A stretch of 61,807 nucleotides of DNA from Ruminococcus sp. (GTDB lineage: Bacteria > Bacillota > Clostridia > Oscillospirales > Ruminococcaceae), in contig NZ_DXUU01000010.1 in NCBI RefSeq assembly GCF_019417665.1, forward strand, positions 1 through 61,807. The letters run 5' to 3'. This document shows, piece after piece, positions 51,718 to 60,237 of this stretch; positions within the stretch are counted from its first letter, which is position 1; each line of letters opens with the position of its first letter. A program made the translations under genes and the position numbers. Under the pieces are notes generated by a model. That model worked only from the letters and a program-made list of their open reading frames with translations. It did not search any database and had not been told where the DNA came from.

Positions 51718-52188
51718 ATGGAAGAATTCGACCGAACTGATATGATAGAAAAAATGCAGGATATTCGGCTTTTTGCCAGTCTCCATGTCAAAAGAAATAA
51801 ACGAGGGAGTCTCACATCTGCTCAAGAAATTACTCTTCTGTCACGAATTGTATTATCTGACTCGCCGTTAACACCTATGGAATTGACCATACTGACAGGG
51901 CTTAGCAAATCTTCGGTAAGCCGACTGATCGAACGTTTAACCCAAAAGGAATTTATAACCAAGCAATACAGTGTCAAAGACAGGCGGAGTTACACTCTTC
52001 TGGGTACCGAAAAGGGTAATCAGGAGCTTGAACAAACTTACCGATATTATTTATCACCCATATATAAGCTTAGAAGAACTCTTGGAGAAGAACGATTTGC
52101 CTCTTTAATCGATCAGATAAAAGAGGCAAATAAAATGTTATGCGATGAGGAGGTAAAAAATGACATTTTATCAGGAACTTCAACTTAA
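51718..52188 (+). CDS. MarR family transcriptional regulator
   Basis: A 156-residue winged-helix regulator: LTPMELTILTGLSKSSVSRL and LTQKEFITKQYSVKDRRSYT, with helices at both ends for dimerisation. It should repress its own promoter through the palindrome just upstream. AGGAGGATATAAG precedes the ATG. It overlaps the FUSC gene by 29 bases. The codons and base composition are AT-richer than the neighbours, as is the FUSC gene, suggesting the two moved in together. Confidence 0.93.
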   Translation: MEEFDRTDMIEKMQDIRLFASLHVKRNKRGSLTSAQEITLLSRIVLSDSPLTPMELTILTGLSKSSVSRLIERLTQKEFITKQYSVKDRRSYTLLGTEKGNQELEQTYRYYLSPIYKLRRTLGEERFASLIDQIKEANKMLCDEEVKNDILSGTST

Positions 52189-53239
52189 TCAAGCAGGCTC
52201 TAAGGATTATATTGCCAGCTTTAAAACGCGAAAAGAAAAAGCCAAACACATTGGAATTTATTTTTTAAAAATTCTCCTTAACATTGCTTTCTGTACAGCA
52301 TTCATCACTCTGTTCAGTATCATTTTTGGCGAAAGAAACGCTATTGCAGGTTTGGCAGTACTGCTAAGTATAATGGCATTTCGATTTTCAGATTTTGGGA
52401 TTCGCACATCCCATGCTATTTTCTGCGTCTTTGTTGTATTCGGAATTCTTGCAGTAGGGCCTAAGATCATCAGTGTTCTTCCCGTAGGCTGGGCCTTCTG
52501 CGTCAATATGATCTTCATTTTTCTTTTACTGCTGCTCGGAAGTCACAATGTAATTATGTTTAACCATTCTACATTGGTGCTCTCCTATCTGCTGCTTCAA
52601 GGATATAACGTTAGCGGTCATGCATTTAAAATGCGCTTGATAGGACTTTTTGTCGGCGCTGTGCTCACATCTGTTATCTTATACCACAATCATAGAAAAA
52701 TCGATTACAAACGCAGTTTAAAAAATATTTTTCAGGAATTCAGTTTATCATCTACCCGAAGCAGATGGCAGCTTCGTCTCACTTTCAGTGTTTCCACTGT
52801 ACTGTTGATAGGTTCTCTTTTAAATGTTCCTAAGGTATATTGGATGGGTATCGCTGCAATGTCTGTGACTGTGCCTTTCCGAAACGATCTTGTACAGCGT
52901 ACAAAACATCGTATCATAGGAAGTCTTGCAGGAAGTGCTTTGTTCTTAGCCGCTTATTTGCTTGCACCGGAAAGTCTGCGTTCTATTTTCGGAATAATCG
53001 GCGGAATCGGTATGGGACTTTCTGTTCATTACGGCTGGCAAACTACATTTAATGCTTTTAGCGCACTTTCTACGGCAGTCAATATACTTGGTCTGAAATA
53101 TGCTGTTATGTTCCGACTTTTCAACAATATTTTCAGCGCTGTTTATACATTCCTATTTGACCGTGTATTTGAGCCGTTTCTTATTTTTATCAATGATATA
53201 TATATAAATATTTTATGTAAAAAATATTGCAGTAAATAG
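52160..53239 (+). CDS. FUSC/aromatic acid exporter family membrane protein
   Basis: A 359-residue protein with two blocks of three to five membrane helices separated by a cytoplasmic stretch (YHNHRKIDYKRSLKN), the FUSC/AaeB-like layout. The second block has the typical KVYWMGIAAMSVTVPF and RTKHRIIGSLAGSALFLA. These proteins are thought to export aromatic acids or other small toxic organics. It is coupled to the MarR gene by a 29-base overlap and ends in a terminator. AT-rich. Confidence 0.85.
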   Translation: MTFYQELQLNQAGSKDYIASFKTRKEKAKHIGIYFLKILLNIAFCTAFITLFSIIFGERNAIAGLAVLLSIMAFRFSDFGIRTSHAIFCVFVVFGILAVGPKIISVLPVGWAFCVNMIFIFLLLLLGSHNVIMFNHSTLVLSYLLLQGYNVSGHAFKMRLIGLFVGAVLTSVILYHNHRKIDYKRSLKNIFQEFSLSSTRSRWQLRLTFSVSTVLLIGSLLNVPKVYWMGIAAMSVTVPFRNDLVQRTKHRIIGSLAGSALFLAAYLLAPESLRSIFGIIGGIGMGLSVHYGWQTTFNAFSALSTAVNILGLKYAVMFRLFNNIFSAVYTFLFDRVFEPFLIFINDIYINILCKKYCSK

Positions 53240-53246
53240 AAAAAAG

Positions 53247-53286
53247 GAACTGTTGCACCAACAAAAAAGTGCAGCAGTTCTTTCTT
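53247..53286 (+). terminator. Terminator of marR-FUSC
   Basis: GAACTGTTGCAC (53247-53258) pairs with GTGCAGCAGTTC (53269-53280), then TTTCTT. Confidence 0.85.
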
Positions 53287-53395
53287 GATCAACCAATTCC
53301 AAAAACAAATGAACAGAAAGATATTATGAAAAAAGGAGCAAGGAATCAGACCCAATGCAAATTATGACTGAAAAAACACAAGACCCATCTTCTTA

Positions 53396-53555
53396 GAGCC
53401 TGTTCAGTATCTTTTTATGTGCGGATTTTCGAGCATAATTTTGTCGTTTACAAGGAAAAAATCCGCAGGCATACTGACGTATGGCAAGGATTTTCGACGC
53501 AGTTAACGGCAAAATTTGCCGAAAAGACGTGCGAAAAAAGATGCTGAACAGGCTC
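53396..53555. mobile_element. 160-bp MITE-like element, copy 1
   Basis: Ends GAGCCTGTTCAGTATCTTT and the complement of AAAGATGCTGAACAGGCTC form about 20-bp terminal inverted repeats, and TTA flanks both sides like a 3-bp target duplication. No coding capacity. A second copy with the same length lies at 58318-58477. The rest of 53287-53680 holds no supported gene. Confidence 0.8.
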
Positions 53556-53681
53556 TTATAATCAGTCAGATCGAAGCTGCTTTTTCACGATGTATAAATC
53601 GCTGCCGGATACATAATTTCCTCGTGGAAGACGAAATGTGCAGATACATTTTTGGTGTAGGCTGCACAAAAAAATAATAAA

Positions 53682-53729
53682 CAAAAAACAGCGCTGTGCC
53701 CATGGAACAATTTCCACCAAGCACAGCGC
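53682..53729 (-). terminator. Terminator of the YfhO gene
   Basis: GCGCTGTGC (53691-53699) pairs with GCACAGCGC (53721-53729); on the minus strand TTTTTTGTTT follows. Confidence 0.8.
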
Positions 53730-53762
53730 AGTTATTTACACTATAAAAGCGAAACGCTCTGA

Positions 53763-56700
53763 TTACGTTTCATTCTTTTTCTTTTGAATTGCCACCTTTT
53801 TCGCTTCGTACTCTGCATCGGTCAGAATCCCTTGCTTATGCAGTGTCTCCAGCTTTTCCAGCAGCTTTTCAGGAGAGTCCTCATCGGAAGGCTTAGACTT
53901 CAGCTTTGCCCGCTTTTTCGCCTGCTGCCGTTCCCGTTCCTTTTCAGCTTCCAGTTCCACCAGCATTGCTGCATAGCGTTTCCGGTCTCCGAACCAGAAC
54001 AGTACGATCAGAATCAGTCCGCCGCCAAGCAATCCGATGCCGATCCACCACCCCGGCGGTGTATAAGTCATAGTTACCGTGTGTGTACCCGGCTCCAGCT
54101 CTACGCCAATGAGGGCGTCTACGATCGCCAGCTGATCTACCTTCTTGCCGTCCACCCTGACAGTCCAGCCCGGCTGATCCGGAATGGTGGTCATCATGAG
54201 CTGACCTTCTTCGGCAGTAATGGTACCAACCAGCTTTCGGTCATTGCTCTTCTCCGTGTCAATCTGCCACTGATTCTGTTTCAGTTTGTCGATATCCTCC
54301 TGGAATACATCCGGATGATAGGTGTAGAACAGGAAGTTCTTGACGATAGTAAACTTCTCCGAATTGGCAACCGTCATTCGCAGGGTGATCTTGGTACCCG
54401 GTTCGAAGGTTCCCAGGCGCAGTGCAATGTAGTTGTCGCCCTCGAAATACTGCCCCACGGATTCAAATCCGCCGTTGTCCCTTGCATAGCCGTCTGCATC
54501 CACCCATGTGAATTCGCCGGAGTTGTTCTCTCTCCATGCAGCCTCGTTTTCGCTCCACTCTGCTTCATCCCAAGTGGACATCCAGAGGTTGACTTCCTTC
54601 TGGAATTCCGTCTTGAAGTAGATGTAGATGGGCTCCTCCGACTCAGCCACCAGATGGAAATCCACAGTGGGGTCGCTGTCGCCGGTGACATCATACTTCG
54701 TCTGCTCGCCATAAGGACTTGTTGTAATGGAATCGCTGACAATGGGATTCTCCGCCAGATTCAAGGGCGTATAGTACTGCGTCCAGCCTTCAAACTGACC
54801 GGCGTCATCGAATGTAGTATTGCCGCTCAAGGTACTCATGAAGATATTCTGGCTGTTGAAAGGATTGTCGTTGCCCAGGTGGTCGATCTTTGTCACCGTG
54901 CTGTCCACCATATAACCGATAGAAAGGGCATTGGTATTTTCGTAGGCTGTGATAGTCTTATCCGTACCATTTTCATTGGTATAGTCATATGCCCATCTTG
55001 CCTCATATGCCGGATTCAGGCGGCGTTTCTGGTCATTGCTATCGCCCCGATCCAGGACATATTTGATACCCAAGAGAGAGTCTGCAACCTCTGTATTACC
55101 GTCGTAGCGTGTGTAATAACTGTGCATACAATAACCCAGCGTCTCAATGAAATTGATAATACGGGTGTTCATGACGGAGCTGGAATGAGAAATACCGTTC
55201 AGGCCAAAGCCGGCATTGTCATTCACACAACGGTAGAAGGTTTTTTCTGCACGGTAGAAACCGTCATCCTTTTCTTCCAGCATATCCGTTGCGGCACGTC
55301 CGTTCTCCATGTAATTCTGATAGGACTTTCTGGTGGAATATGCGACTTCCTCATCAATGTCCTTCATAGAATCCACAGCATTATAAACCGCCTCACCGCC
55401 TACCATGCAGAGCATCATGGTGGTCAGTGCAATGCTGATGCCTCGTTTGCCCTGGGTGATCTTTCCGCCGGTCATAAAGTACAGCAGGATCAGATAGATA
55501 CCCATAATTGCCGCAGAAATCCAAACAGCGCCCTTTGACATCTGCTCAAACTTCATGCCGGCTACAACGGCAATGAAGATGACCAAGCCAATGGCAGTAC
55601 CCAGAAGATGTTTTTTCTTGATGCCCTCCAGGTTCGCAAAAGCTGTTGCTGCCATGGTCAGGAACACAAAGGACAACAGGAAGGCATAACGGAAGGGCAG
55701 CCAGTTCGGCACCTGTCCGCCATGCCACATCATGTCCACAGGTGTGATGAGCATGCACATGACCATAACAAAAATCAGGGCAGAATAGCCGATCTTTTTC
55801 TTCCGGTTGATATTCTTGTTCAGATAGAACAAGGGCAGGAGCACTACCGTCAGCAGACCGCAGTAGATCTCCGGTTTACCCTGAACATTGACTGAATCAT
55901 ACTGTGCCGGCAGCAGTTGAGGCAGCATGTCCAGCAGATCACACAAGAACACCATCAGCGGCGAATCCTGTGCACTTTCCAGGAGTGTCTTGCTCAGAGG
56001 GAATGATTGGAACCGGAAGCTGTAGTCCGGGTCAGTGAACTCGAATTTACCCAGTTTCAGCGCATTGTACACCGGCAGGAGCATGAATGCAGCACATGCC
56101 AGGGCAATAATGGATGAATAGGCGATCCGTACAATGACGGTGAAATAATCATATGCCTTGCGCTTCTTGTCCGAACCCAGGAACAGATAGAACAGGAAAT
56201 AGAGGATCACGAAGAAGCAGATCATATAGCCGATGTAGAAGTTTGCCACACACATGATCGCCAGGGGAATGATATAGTGCAGCCGTCTGCCATCGTCCAC
56301 CAGGTATTCAATACCCAACATGATCAGGGGCAGGAACACCAGACCGTCCAGCCACATGGGGTCGATGAGCTGGATCACTGCATACGCCATCATTGCGTAC
56401 ATGGTGGAGAAGAGCAATGACGGATAGGGCTGTATGCCCCGGCGCTTCTGCAGGAAATAATTAAAGGTAACACCTGCGGCACCCAGCTTGCACAGCTGCA
56501 TGATCAGCAAACTGTTCAGCATGAATTTTTCTGGGAGCAGCAATACAATGAGCGTAAAGGGACTGGCGAGGTAATAGCCGATAATGCCCATGAACTCACC
56601 GGAGAGGTTTCGCGACCAGTTATAGAAAATACTGCCGTCTCCCCAGAACGCATCACGCAGTGCTTCGAAGTAGTAGACGTACTGACCGTTCAGGTCGAGA

Positions 56701-56900
56701 CAGAGCACCGACTCTTCGCCGAACGGATACAGCCCGAAAATCGCATATGCCAGATACGTCAGAGCAGCGGGTATTGCAAATGCAATGAGATAGACCCGGT
56801 TCCGGACGATCCAGTTTTTCAGGCTGGTCAGAATACCGCCGACGCTGATACTGCGCTTTGCAGGTAAAGCTGCGGCGGCTTTTGTCTTGGTAGTTGCCAT
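53763..56900 (-). CDS. YfhO family membrane protein with C-terminal SHOCT-like motif
   Basis: A 1045-residue GT-C-like membrane protein: about 12 helices in the N-terminal half (LTYLAYAIFGLYPFGEESVL, GQYVYYFEALRDAFWG with the GT-C acidic loop, YWLNF-like cores), then a large extracytoplasmic beta-rich domain, a last helix (about 960-980), a basic coil, and a tail KLETLHKQGILTDAEYEAKK that fits the SHOCT oligomerisation motif. YfhO relatives glycosylate teichoic or lipoteichoic acid. I start it at 56900 after AAGGAGGAATTT; upstream in-frame sequence is repeat-derived. Single-gene unit. Confidence 0.88.
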   Translation of the reverse strand: MATTKTKAAAALPAKRSISVGGILTSLKNWIVRNRVYLIAFAIPAALTYLAYAIFGLYPFGEESVLCLDLNGQYVYYFEALRDAFWGDGSIFYNWSRNLSGEFMGIIGYYLASPFTLIVLLLPEKFMLNSLLIMQLCKLGAAGVTFNYFLQKRRGIQPYPSLLFSTMYAMMAYAVIQLIDPMWLDGLVFLPLIMLGIEYLVDDGRRLHYIIPLAIMCVANFYIGYMICFFVILYFLFYLFLGSDKKRKAYDYFTVIVRIAYSSIIALACAAFMLLPVYNALKLGKFEFTDPDYSFRFQSFPLSKTLLESAQDSPLMVFLCDLLDMLPQLLPAQYDSVNVQGKPEIYCGLLTVVLLPLFYLNKNINRKKKIGYSALIFVMVMCMLITPVDMMWHGGQVPNWLPFRYAFLLSFVFLTMAATAFANLEGIKKKHLLGTAIGLVIFIAVVAGMKFEQMSKGAVWISAAIMGIYLILLYFMTGGKITQGKRGISIALTTMMLCMVGGEAVYNAVDSMKDIDEEVAYSTRKSYQNYMENGRAATDMLEEKDDGFYRAEKTFYRCVNDNAGFGLNGISHSSSVMNTRIINFIETLGYCMHSYYTRYDGNTEVADSLLGIKYVLDRGDSNDQKRRLNPAYEARWAYDYTNENGTDKTITAYENTNALSIGYMVDSTVTKIDHLGNDNPFNSQNIFMSTLSGNTTFDDAGQFEGWTQYYTPLNLAENPIVSDSITTSPYGEQTKYDVTGDSDPTVDFHLVAESEEPIYIYFKTEFQKEVNLWMSTWDEAEWSENEAAWRENNSGEFTWVDADGYARDNGGFESVGQYFEGDNYIALRLGTFEPGTKITLRMTVANSEKFTIVKNFLFYTYHPDVFQEDIDKLKQNQWQIDTEKSNDRKLVGTITAEEGQLMMTTIPDQPGWTVRVDGKKVDQLAIVDALIGVELEPGTHTVTMTYTPPGWWIGIGLLGGGLILIVLFWFGDRKRYAAMLVELEAEKERERQQAKKRAKLKSKPSDEDSPEKLLEKLETLHKQGILTDAEYEAKKVAIQKKKNET

Positions 56901-57090
56901 GAAATTCCTCCTTAAAAAACCGATACCATACGGCGGTATCTGGAATAGAATGGGGTATTTTTCTGAAAATACCGTCAAAAAGGTGTTCCGCCGTTCCCCC
57001 TGGACGGTCAGAACAACAGATAAAAACATTATACCATATTTTTTACACAGTTGCAAGTCTTTTTTGAAATTTGTCACGAAGAATTCAACT

Positions 57091-57422
57091 GTAGGGAACG
57101 ACCCCTGTGTCGTTCCCAAGGCGTATCGGAAATCAGACGAGACGACACCGTATCGTTCCCAAGGCGTATCGGGAATCAGACGGAACGACACCGTATCGTT
57201 CGCAAGGTATACTTGGAATCAGACGAGACGACACCGTATCGTTCGCAAGGCGTATCGGGAATCAGACGGAACGACACCGTATCGTTCCCAAGGCGTATCG
57301 GGAATCAGACGAGACAACACCGTATCGTTCCCAAGGCGTATCGGGAATCAGACGAGACGACACCGTATCGTTCGCAAGGTATACTTGGAATCAGACGGAA
57401 CGACACAGGGGTCGTTCCCTAC
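57091..57422. repeat. 43-bp tandem array closed by 26-bp inverted repeats
   Basis: The CGTTCCCAAGG or CGTTCGCAAGG core recurs at 57111, 57154, 57197, 57240, 57283, 57326 and 57369, exactly 43 bp apart, with a partial eighth at 57413. The array begins with GTAGGGAACGACCCC (57091-) and ends with its exact complement (to 57422), a 26-bp perfect inverted repeat. Units alternate between two variants (GGCGTATCGGGAATC and GGTATACTTGGAATC). There are no spacers, so it is not CRISPR. Open frames across it are repeat artefacts. Confidence 0.9.
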
Positions 57423-57461
57423 GAGAGAATCCGGGCGGATGGTATCCGTTCCAGCAATCCA

Positions 57462-58181
57462 TCACAAATTCCCCGTCAGGTGCATGAGGATGGAAATTGC
57501 TGCCAGAGGTGCAGTTTCGCAACGCAGGATACGTTCTCCCAGCCATACCGGCACTGCCCCTTGTTCCTGTAATTTCTGGGCTTCCTCCGGGTCAAAGCCG
57601 CCCTCACTCCCCACGATCAGGGCGATATTGCGGCAGTCCTGCAAATCCACCTCCGAAAAGCGCACGCCGCCGCCTTCGTACAATAGAATTGCCTTGTCCG
57701 CCTTCTGGATTTCCTGACAGGCTTCGCCGAAAGATAACATAGGTGCGACCTCCGGGAGTATGCCACGTCCTGCCTGTTTTGCAGCGGATTCGGAAATTTT
57801 TTGCAGGCGGGACAGCTTCTTTGTAAATTCCGCCGGCTTCGGACGGGAAATGCATCGCCGTGTGAGCACCGGTACAATACGTACTGCCCCCAGTTCCACG
57901 GCTTTCTGAATGATCTGCTCCAGCTTGTCCCCTTTTGGCATGGCCTGGTACAGCGTCACAGAAACCGTTGGCTCAGCTGCACAGGCAGTATAGGAACATA
58001 CCTCCAGATGCACTTCCTCCGGTGTAATGGAACGGATGCGGCAGGTATAATCCCGTCCATAGGCACAGACGGTCAGTATATCCCCCACACGCATCCGCAG
58101 GGAAAGCCCGATATGGCGAGCATCAGGGCCTGTGATGACAACATCCGATTCGTCCAGTTCTTCTAAAAAAAATCGCGGCAT
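57462..58181 (-). CDS. rsmE: 16S rRNA (uracil-1498-N3) methyltransferase
   Basis: A 239-residue SPOUT methyltransferase: N-terminal PUA-like part (MPRFFLEELDESDVVITGPD) and the knotted SAM site ALIVGSEGGFDPEEAQ, plus LGERILRCETAPLAAI. It methylates U1498 of 16S rRNA. AAGGAGAAAAACT precedes the ATG. The stop lies 40 bases past the end of the 43-bp tandem array. Confidence 0.96.
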   Translation of the reverse strand: MPRFFLEELDESDVVITGPDARHIGLSLRMRVGDILTVCAYGRDYTCRIRSITPEEVHLEVCSYTACAAEPTVSVTLYQAMPKGDKLEQIIQKAVELGAVRIVPVLTRRCISRPKPAEFTKKLSRLQKISESAAKQAGRGILPEVAPMLSFGEACQEIQKADKAILLYEGGGVRFSEVDLQDCRNIALIVGSEGGFDPEEAQKLQEQGAVPVWLGERILRCETAPLAAISILMHLTGNL

Positions 58182-58317
58182 AGTTTTTCTCCTTTTTGGT
58201 TACAGAACACCGTACGGCGAGCACAAGCCCCCACCCTACGAGTTTTGACGTTTTTCGCATAGCAATAAATGTAAAGAATCCGGTGCAGGACGGTGGCTTG
58301 CTCCCACCGTGTCTTTA

Positions 58318-58477
58318 GAGCCTGTTTAGTATCTTGTCGTGCATGGATTTTTGAGTGAATTTTCGCTGATTTCAAGGCGAAAATTCGCAGGCGGGCTGTC
58401 GCCCGGCAAGAATTTTTAACGCAGAAAGCAGTAAAATTCACCGAAAAGACATGTGCGAAAAGATGCTGAACAGGCTC
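58318..58477. mobile_element. 160-bp MITE-like element, copy 2
   Basis: Same length and ends as 53396-53555 (GAGCCTGTTTAGTATCTT, and the complement of AAGATGCTGAACAGGCTC), again flanked by TTA on both sides. The inner sequence is diverged. Between it and rsmE (58182-58317) I see no gene. Confidence 0.8.
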
Positions 58478-58522
58478 TTATACATTCATGGTTGAAAATC
58501 GCATACTCTTTGCGTGATATTG

Positions 58523-58551
58523 TTGACATTTCCGAGAAAATGTGATAAAGT
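58523..58551 (+). promoter_or_regulatory. Promoter of the lipoprotein gene
   Basis: TTGACA (58523-58528), 17 bp, TAAAGT (58546-58551). Confidence 0.75.
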
Positions 58552-58600
58552 AATAGATAAAGCCATTTGGGCAGCCATGCCCGGAAAGGAACATGTGATT

Positions 58601-59254
58601 ATGACACAAAAAATGACCTGGTTCCGCCGCGTTCTCACACTGGGACTGACGGCATCATTGATATGCATCTGCTTTGGCTGCGGTGCGCAGTCTGGTACAA
58701 ACACAAGCGACAAACAGGGCGAGGATATCGCCATGGAGGATCTGGAATATGGCGCAACCATGCGCAGGGACACAGACTATGCCGTCCCTGTAGAATATGA
58801 CAAGCGCTTCTTAGAAGACGGCGAGTTAAAAGCACTGACAGACTATTATGCAGCCATCCAGAATGAGGATGTCCCCCTTTTCTCCGATTGTGTTCTGGAT
58901 TTTTACATGGAATCTCTCTATCAGAACGCATACGGCGGACTTCTGGATGACAGTGCTTATTTGACGCAGCAGCACGAGAAATTCCAGGAACAGATTGACG
59001 GCGACTTCACTTTTGCAGAGATCTCAGTGAACGACTGCAAGGAACAGACTGACGCCGGATCCGGCATTGAGTATCTGATTGAAATGTTCAACGAGTTAAA
59101 TGATGACGACACCTACTGCGATACCCATATGCAAAGCTGCAAGGCACTGACGATACAGCCAATGCTGTCCAACAGCGAGGATGCCACTGTGGCTTGTGAC
59201 GAAGTCCCTGTATTCCTAGTAAATCTGGACGGCACATATTACGTCTGCGCATAA
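58601..59254 (+). CDS. Predicted lipoprotein of unknown function
   Basis: A 217-residue protein with a lipoprotein signal (MTQKMTWFRRVLTLGLTASL, lipobox CFGC) and an acidic mature part (FLEDGELKALTDYYAAIQNE, VLDFYMESLYQNAYGG) that resembles the helical NTF2-like or DUF4878-type extracytoplasmic domains, but I do not recognise a family. AAAGGAAC precedes the ATG. It has its own promoter and lies just after the second MITE-like element. Confidence 0.8.
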   Translation: MTQKMTWFRRVLTLGLTASLICICFGCGAQSGTNTSDKQGEDIAMEDLEYGATMRRDTDYAVPVEYDKRFLEDGELKALTDYYAAIQNEDVPLFSDCVLDFYMESLYQNAYGGLLDDSAYLTQQHEKFQEQIDGDFTFAEISVNDCKEQTDAGSGIEYLIEMFNELNDDDTYCDTHMQSCKALTIQPMLSNSEDATVACDEVPVFLVNLDGTYYVCA

Positions 59255-59265
59255 TGACATAGTCA

Positions 59266-59457
59266 TTATATGGTAAAATCGTCCTCTTCTTCCTGAACAA
59301 GTTCTTGTCTGGCAGCTTCTTTTGCTTCCTGGCATTCTCTCAGTTTCTCACTGAGCTGACGCATAGCGATCCGATACCGCCAGAACAGCAGCACCATGGC
59401 TGTCACATACAAAACTGTCACTATGATCAGTGCAATTGCCAGGGAATGTTCCAGCAT
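59266..59457 (-). CDS. Small single-pass membrane protein
   Basis: A 63-residue protein: a hydrophobic helix (about 5-26, LAIALIIVTVLYVTAMVLLF), then a basic and charged coiled-coil-like tail (RQLSEKLRECQEAKEAAR) ending in acidic residues. A good site (AAAGGAGCG) and a promoter (TTGACA 59524-59529, TATAAT 59501-59506, minus strand) support it. Function unknown; the layout is that of small DivIC/EzrA-like or accessory membrane proteins, but no family can be assigned. Convergent with the lipoprotein gene. Confidence 0.72.
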   Translation of the reverse strand: MLEHSLAIALIIVTVLYVTAMVLLFWRYRIAMRQLSEKLRECQEAKEAARQELVQEEEDDFTI

Positions 59458-59500
59458 ATTTCAGCGCTCCTTTCTGTCTCTCTGTGATTGGAATGCTTTC

Positions 59501-59529
59501 ATTATAATACGATACACTGGATTTGTCAA
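59501..59529 (-). promoter_or_regulatory. Promoter of the small membrane protein gene
   Basis: Minus-strand TTGACA (59524-59529), 17 bp, TATAAT (59501-59506). Confidence 0.8.
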
Positions 59530-59671
59530 CCAGAACGAATTTCCCTTCGAACTTATGGGCAAACAATATAATACGCTCCTGCATCAGAACGATTTCAATC
59601 CAACAAAACAAAATAAACGGACAGGCGTGCATGCCTGTACAAAAAAATCTGCCATCACAGCAGAAAAGGAC

Positions 59672-59700
59672 TTGTATTTTTTTTGAAATCATGGTATACT
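59672..59700 (+). promoter_or_regulatory. Promoter of the Cys-rich protein gene
   Basis: TTGTAT (59672-59677), 17 bp, TATACT (59695-59700). Confidence 0.6.
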
Positions 59701-59723
59701 ATGACTATGGTCAAAGGTTTTGC

Positions 59724-59777
59724 CATTCTAGCTGCATACTGAGCCGTGACTAGAATGTGATTGACAATGGGGCTCAG
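59724..59777 (+). promoter_or_regulatory. Leader RNA with H-type pseudoknot potential
   Basis: Two interleaved perfect stems: CATTCTAG (59724-59731) with CTAGAATG (59750-59757), and CTGAGCC (59739-59745) with GGCTCAG (59771-59777). Loops of 7, 4 and 13 bases fit an H-type pseudoknot. It ends six bases before the AGAGG site of the Cys-rich gene. I do not recognise a known riboswitch class. Confidence 0.55.
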
Positions 59778-59793
59778 AGAAAAGAGGTTTCTT

Positions 59794-60192
59794 ATGAAAG
59801 GCAGTACAATTGCCGCAATGGTAATGGCAGCTGCGGCAGCTTCCGCCGCAACAATTTTTGCACTGAAGAAAGCACATGATAAAAAGCTGGAAAACGCTTG
59901 TAACTGCGACGATCTGCCTGAGGGCGGATGCCGCTGCACAGAAGAAAGCGAAGAAGAGACCTGCTTCTGCGAAAACAGCGCTGAAGACGCTTGCTGCTGC
60001 ACAGAAGACGAGGCTGACACATGCTGCTGCGAAACTGACGAAACAACAGAAGAAAAAGCCGAGGACGGTTGCTGCGCTGACGGTGTCTGCTCCTTTGGCG
60101 GAGACGATGCTGCGGCTGTAGACCAGCCGGCACAAATCCATATGCCGGAAGATCTGGACGAGGCTGATGAAGATCCTACAGAAAAAGCTTGA
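59794..60192 (+). CDS. Membrane-anchored Cys-rich acidic protein
   Basis: A 132-residue protein with an N-terminal helix (MKGSTIAAMVMAAAAASAAT) and then a very acidic part holding 15 cysteines in clusters (CNC, CRC, CFC, CCC, CCC, CC, and one single). The clusters are about 10 residues apart and embedded in Glu/Asp, as in metallothionein-like metal binders; no known family is recognised. ATG 59794 follows AGAGG; an ATG at 59761 has no site. The structured leader just upstream may control it. A metal-sequestering or sensing role is an inference. Confidence 0.75.
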   Translation: MKGSTIAAMVMAAAAASAATIFALKKAHDKKLENACNCDDLPEGGCRCTEESEEETCFCENSAEDACCCTEDEADTCCCETDETTEEKAEDGCCADGVCSFGGDDAAAVDQPAQIHMPEDLDEADEDPTEKA

Positions 60193-60237
60193 TCTGACAG
60201 ACAAAATCTGCCGCTTCTGTGAAAAAATGTGAAAAAA

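Noticed and set aside
53556..53680. Open stretch after the first MITE-like element encoding FLVEDEMCRYIFGVGC-like text
   Set aside because: About 40 codons with no good start or ribosome site, continuous with the repeat; too weak to call a gene or pseudogene.
53784..55538. 584-codon plus-strand frame opposite the YfhO gene
   Set aside because: Antisense shadow of a clear membrane protein; low-complexity His/Cys composition, no site or family signature.
57091..57422. CRISPR array
   Set aside because: Units are contiguous with no unique spacers, are 43 bp each and no cas gene is near.
57051..57572. Three overlapping reading frames (126-276 codons) across the 57 kb repeats
   Set aside because: They translate the 43-bp tandem units in each frame (repeated RRIGNQTRRHRIV-like text). 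No start site or conserved protein is seen; they are repeat artefacts.
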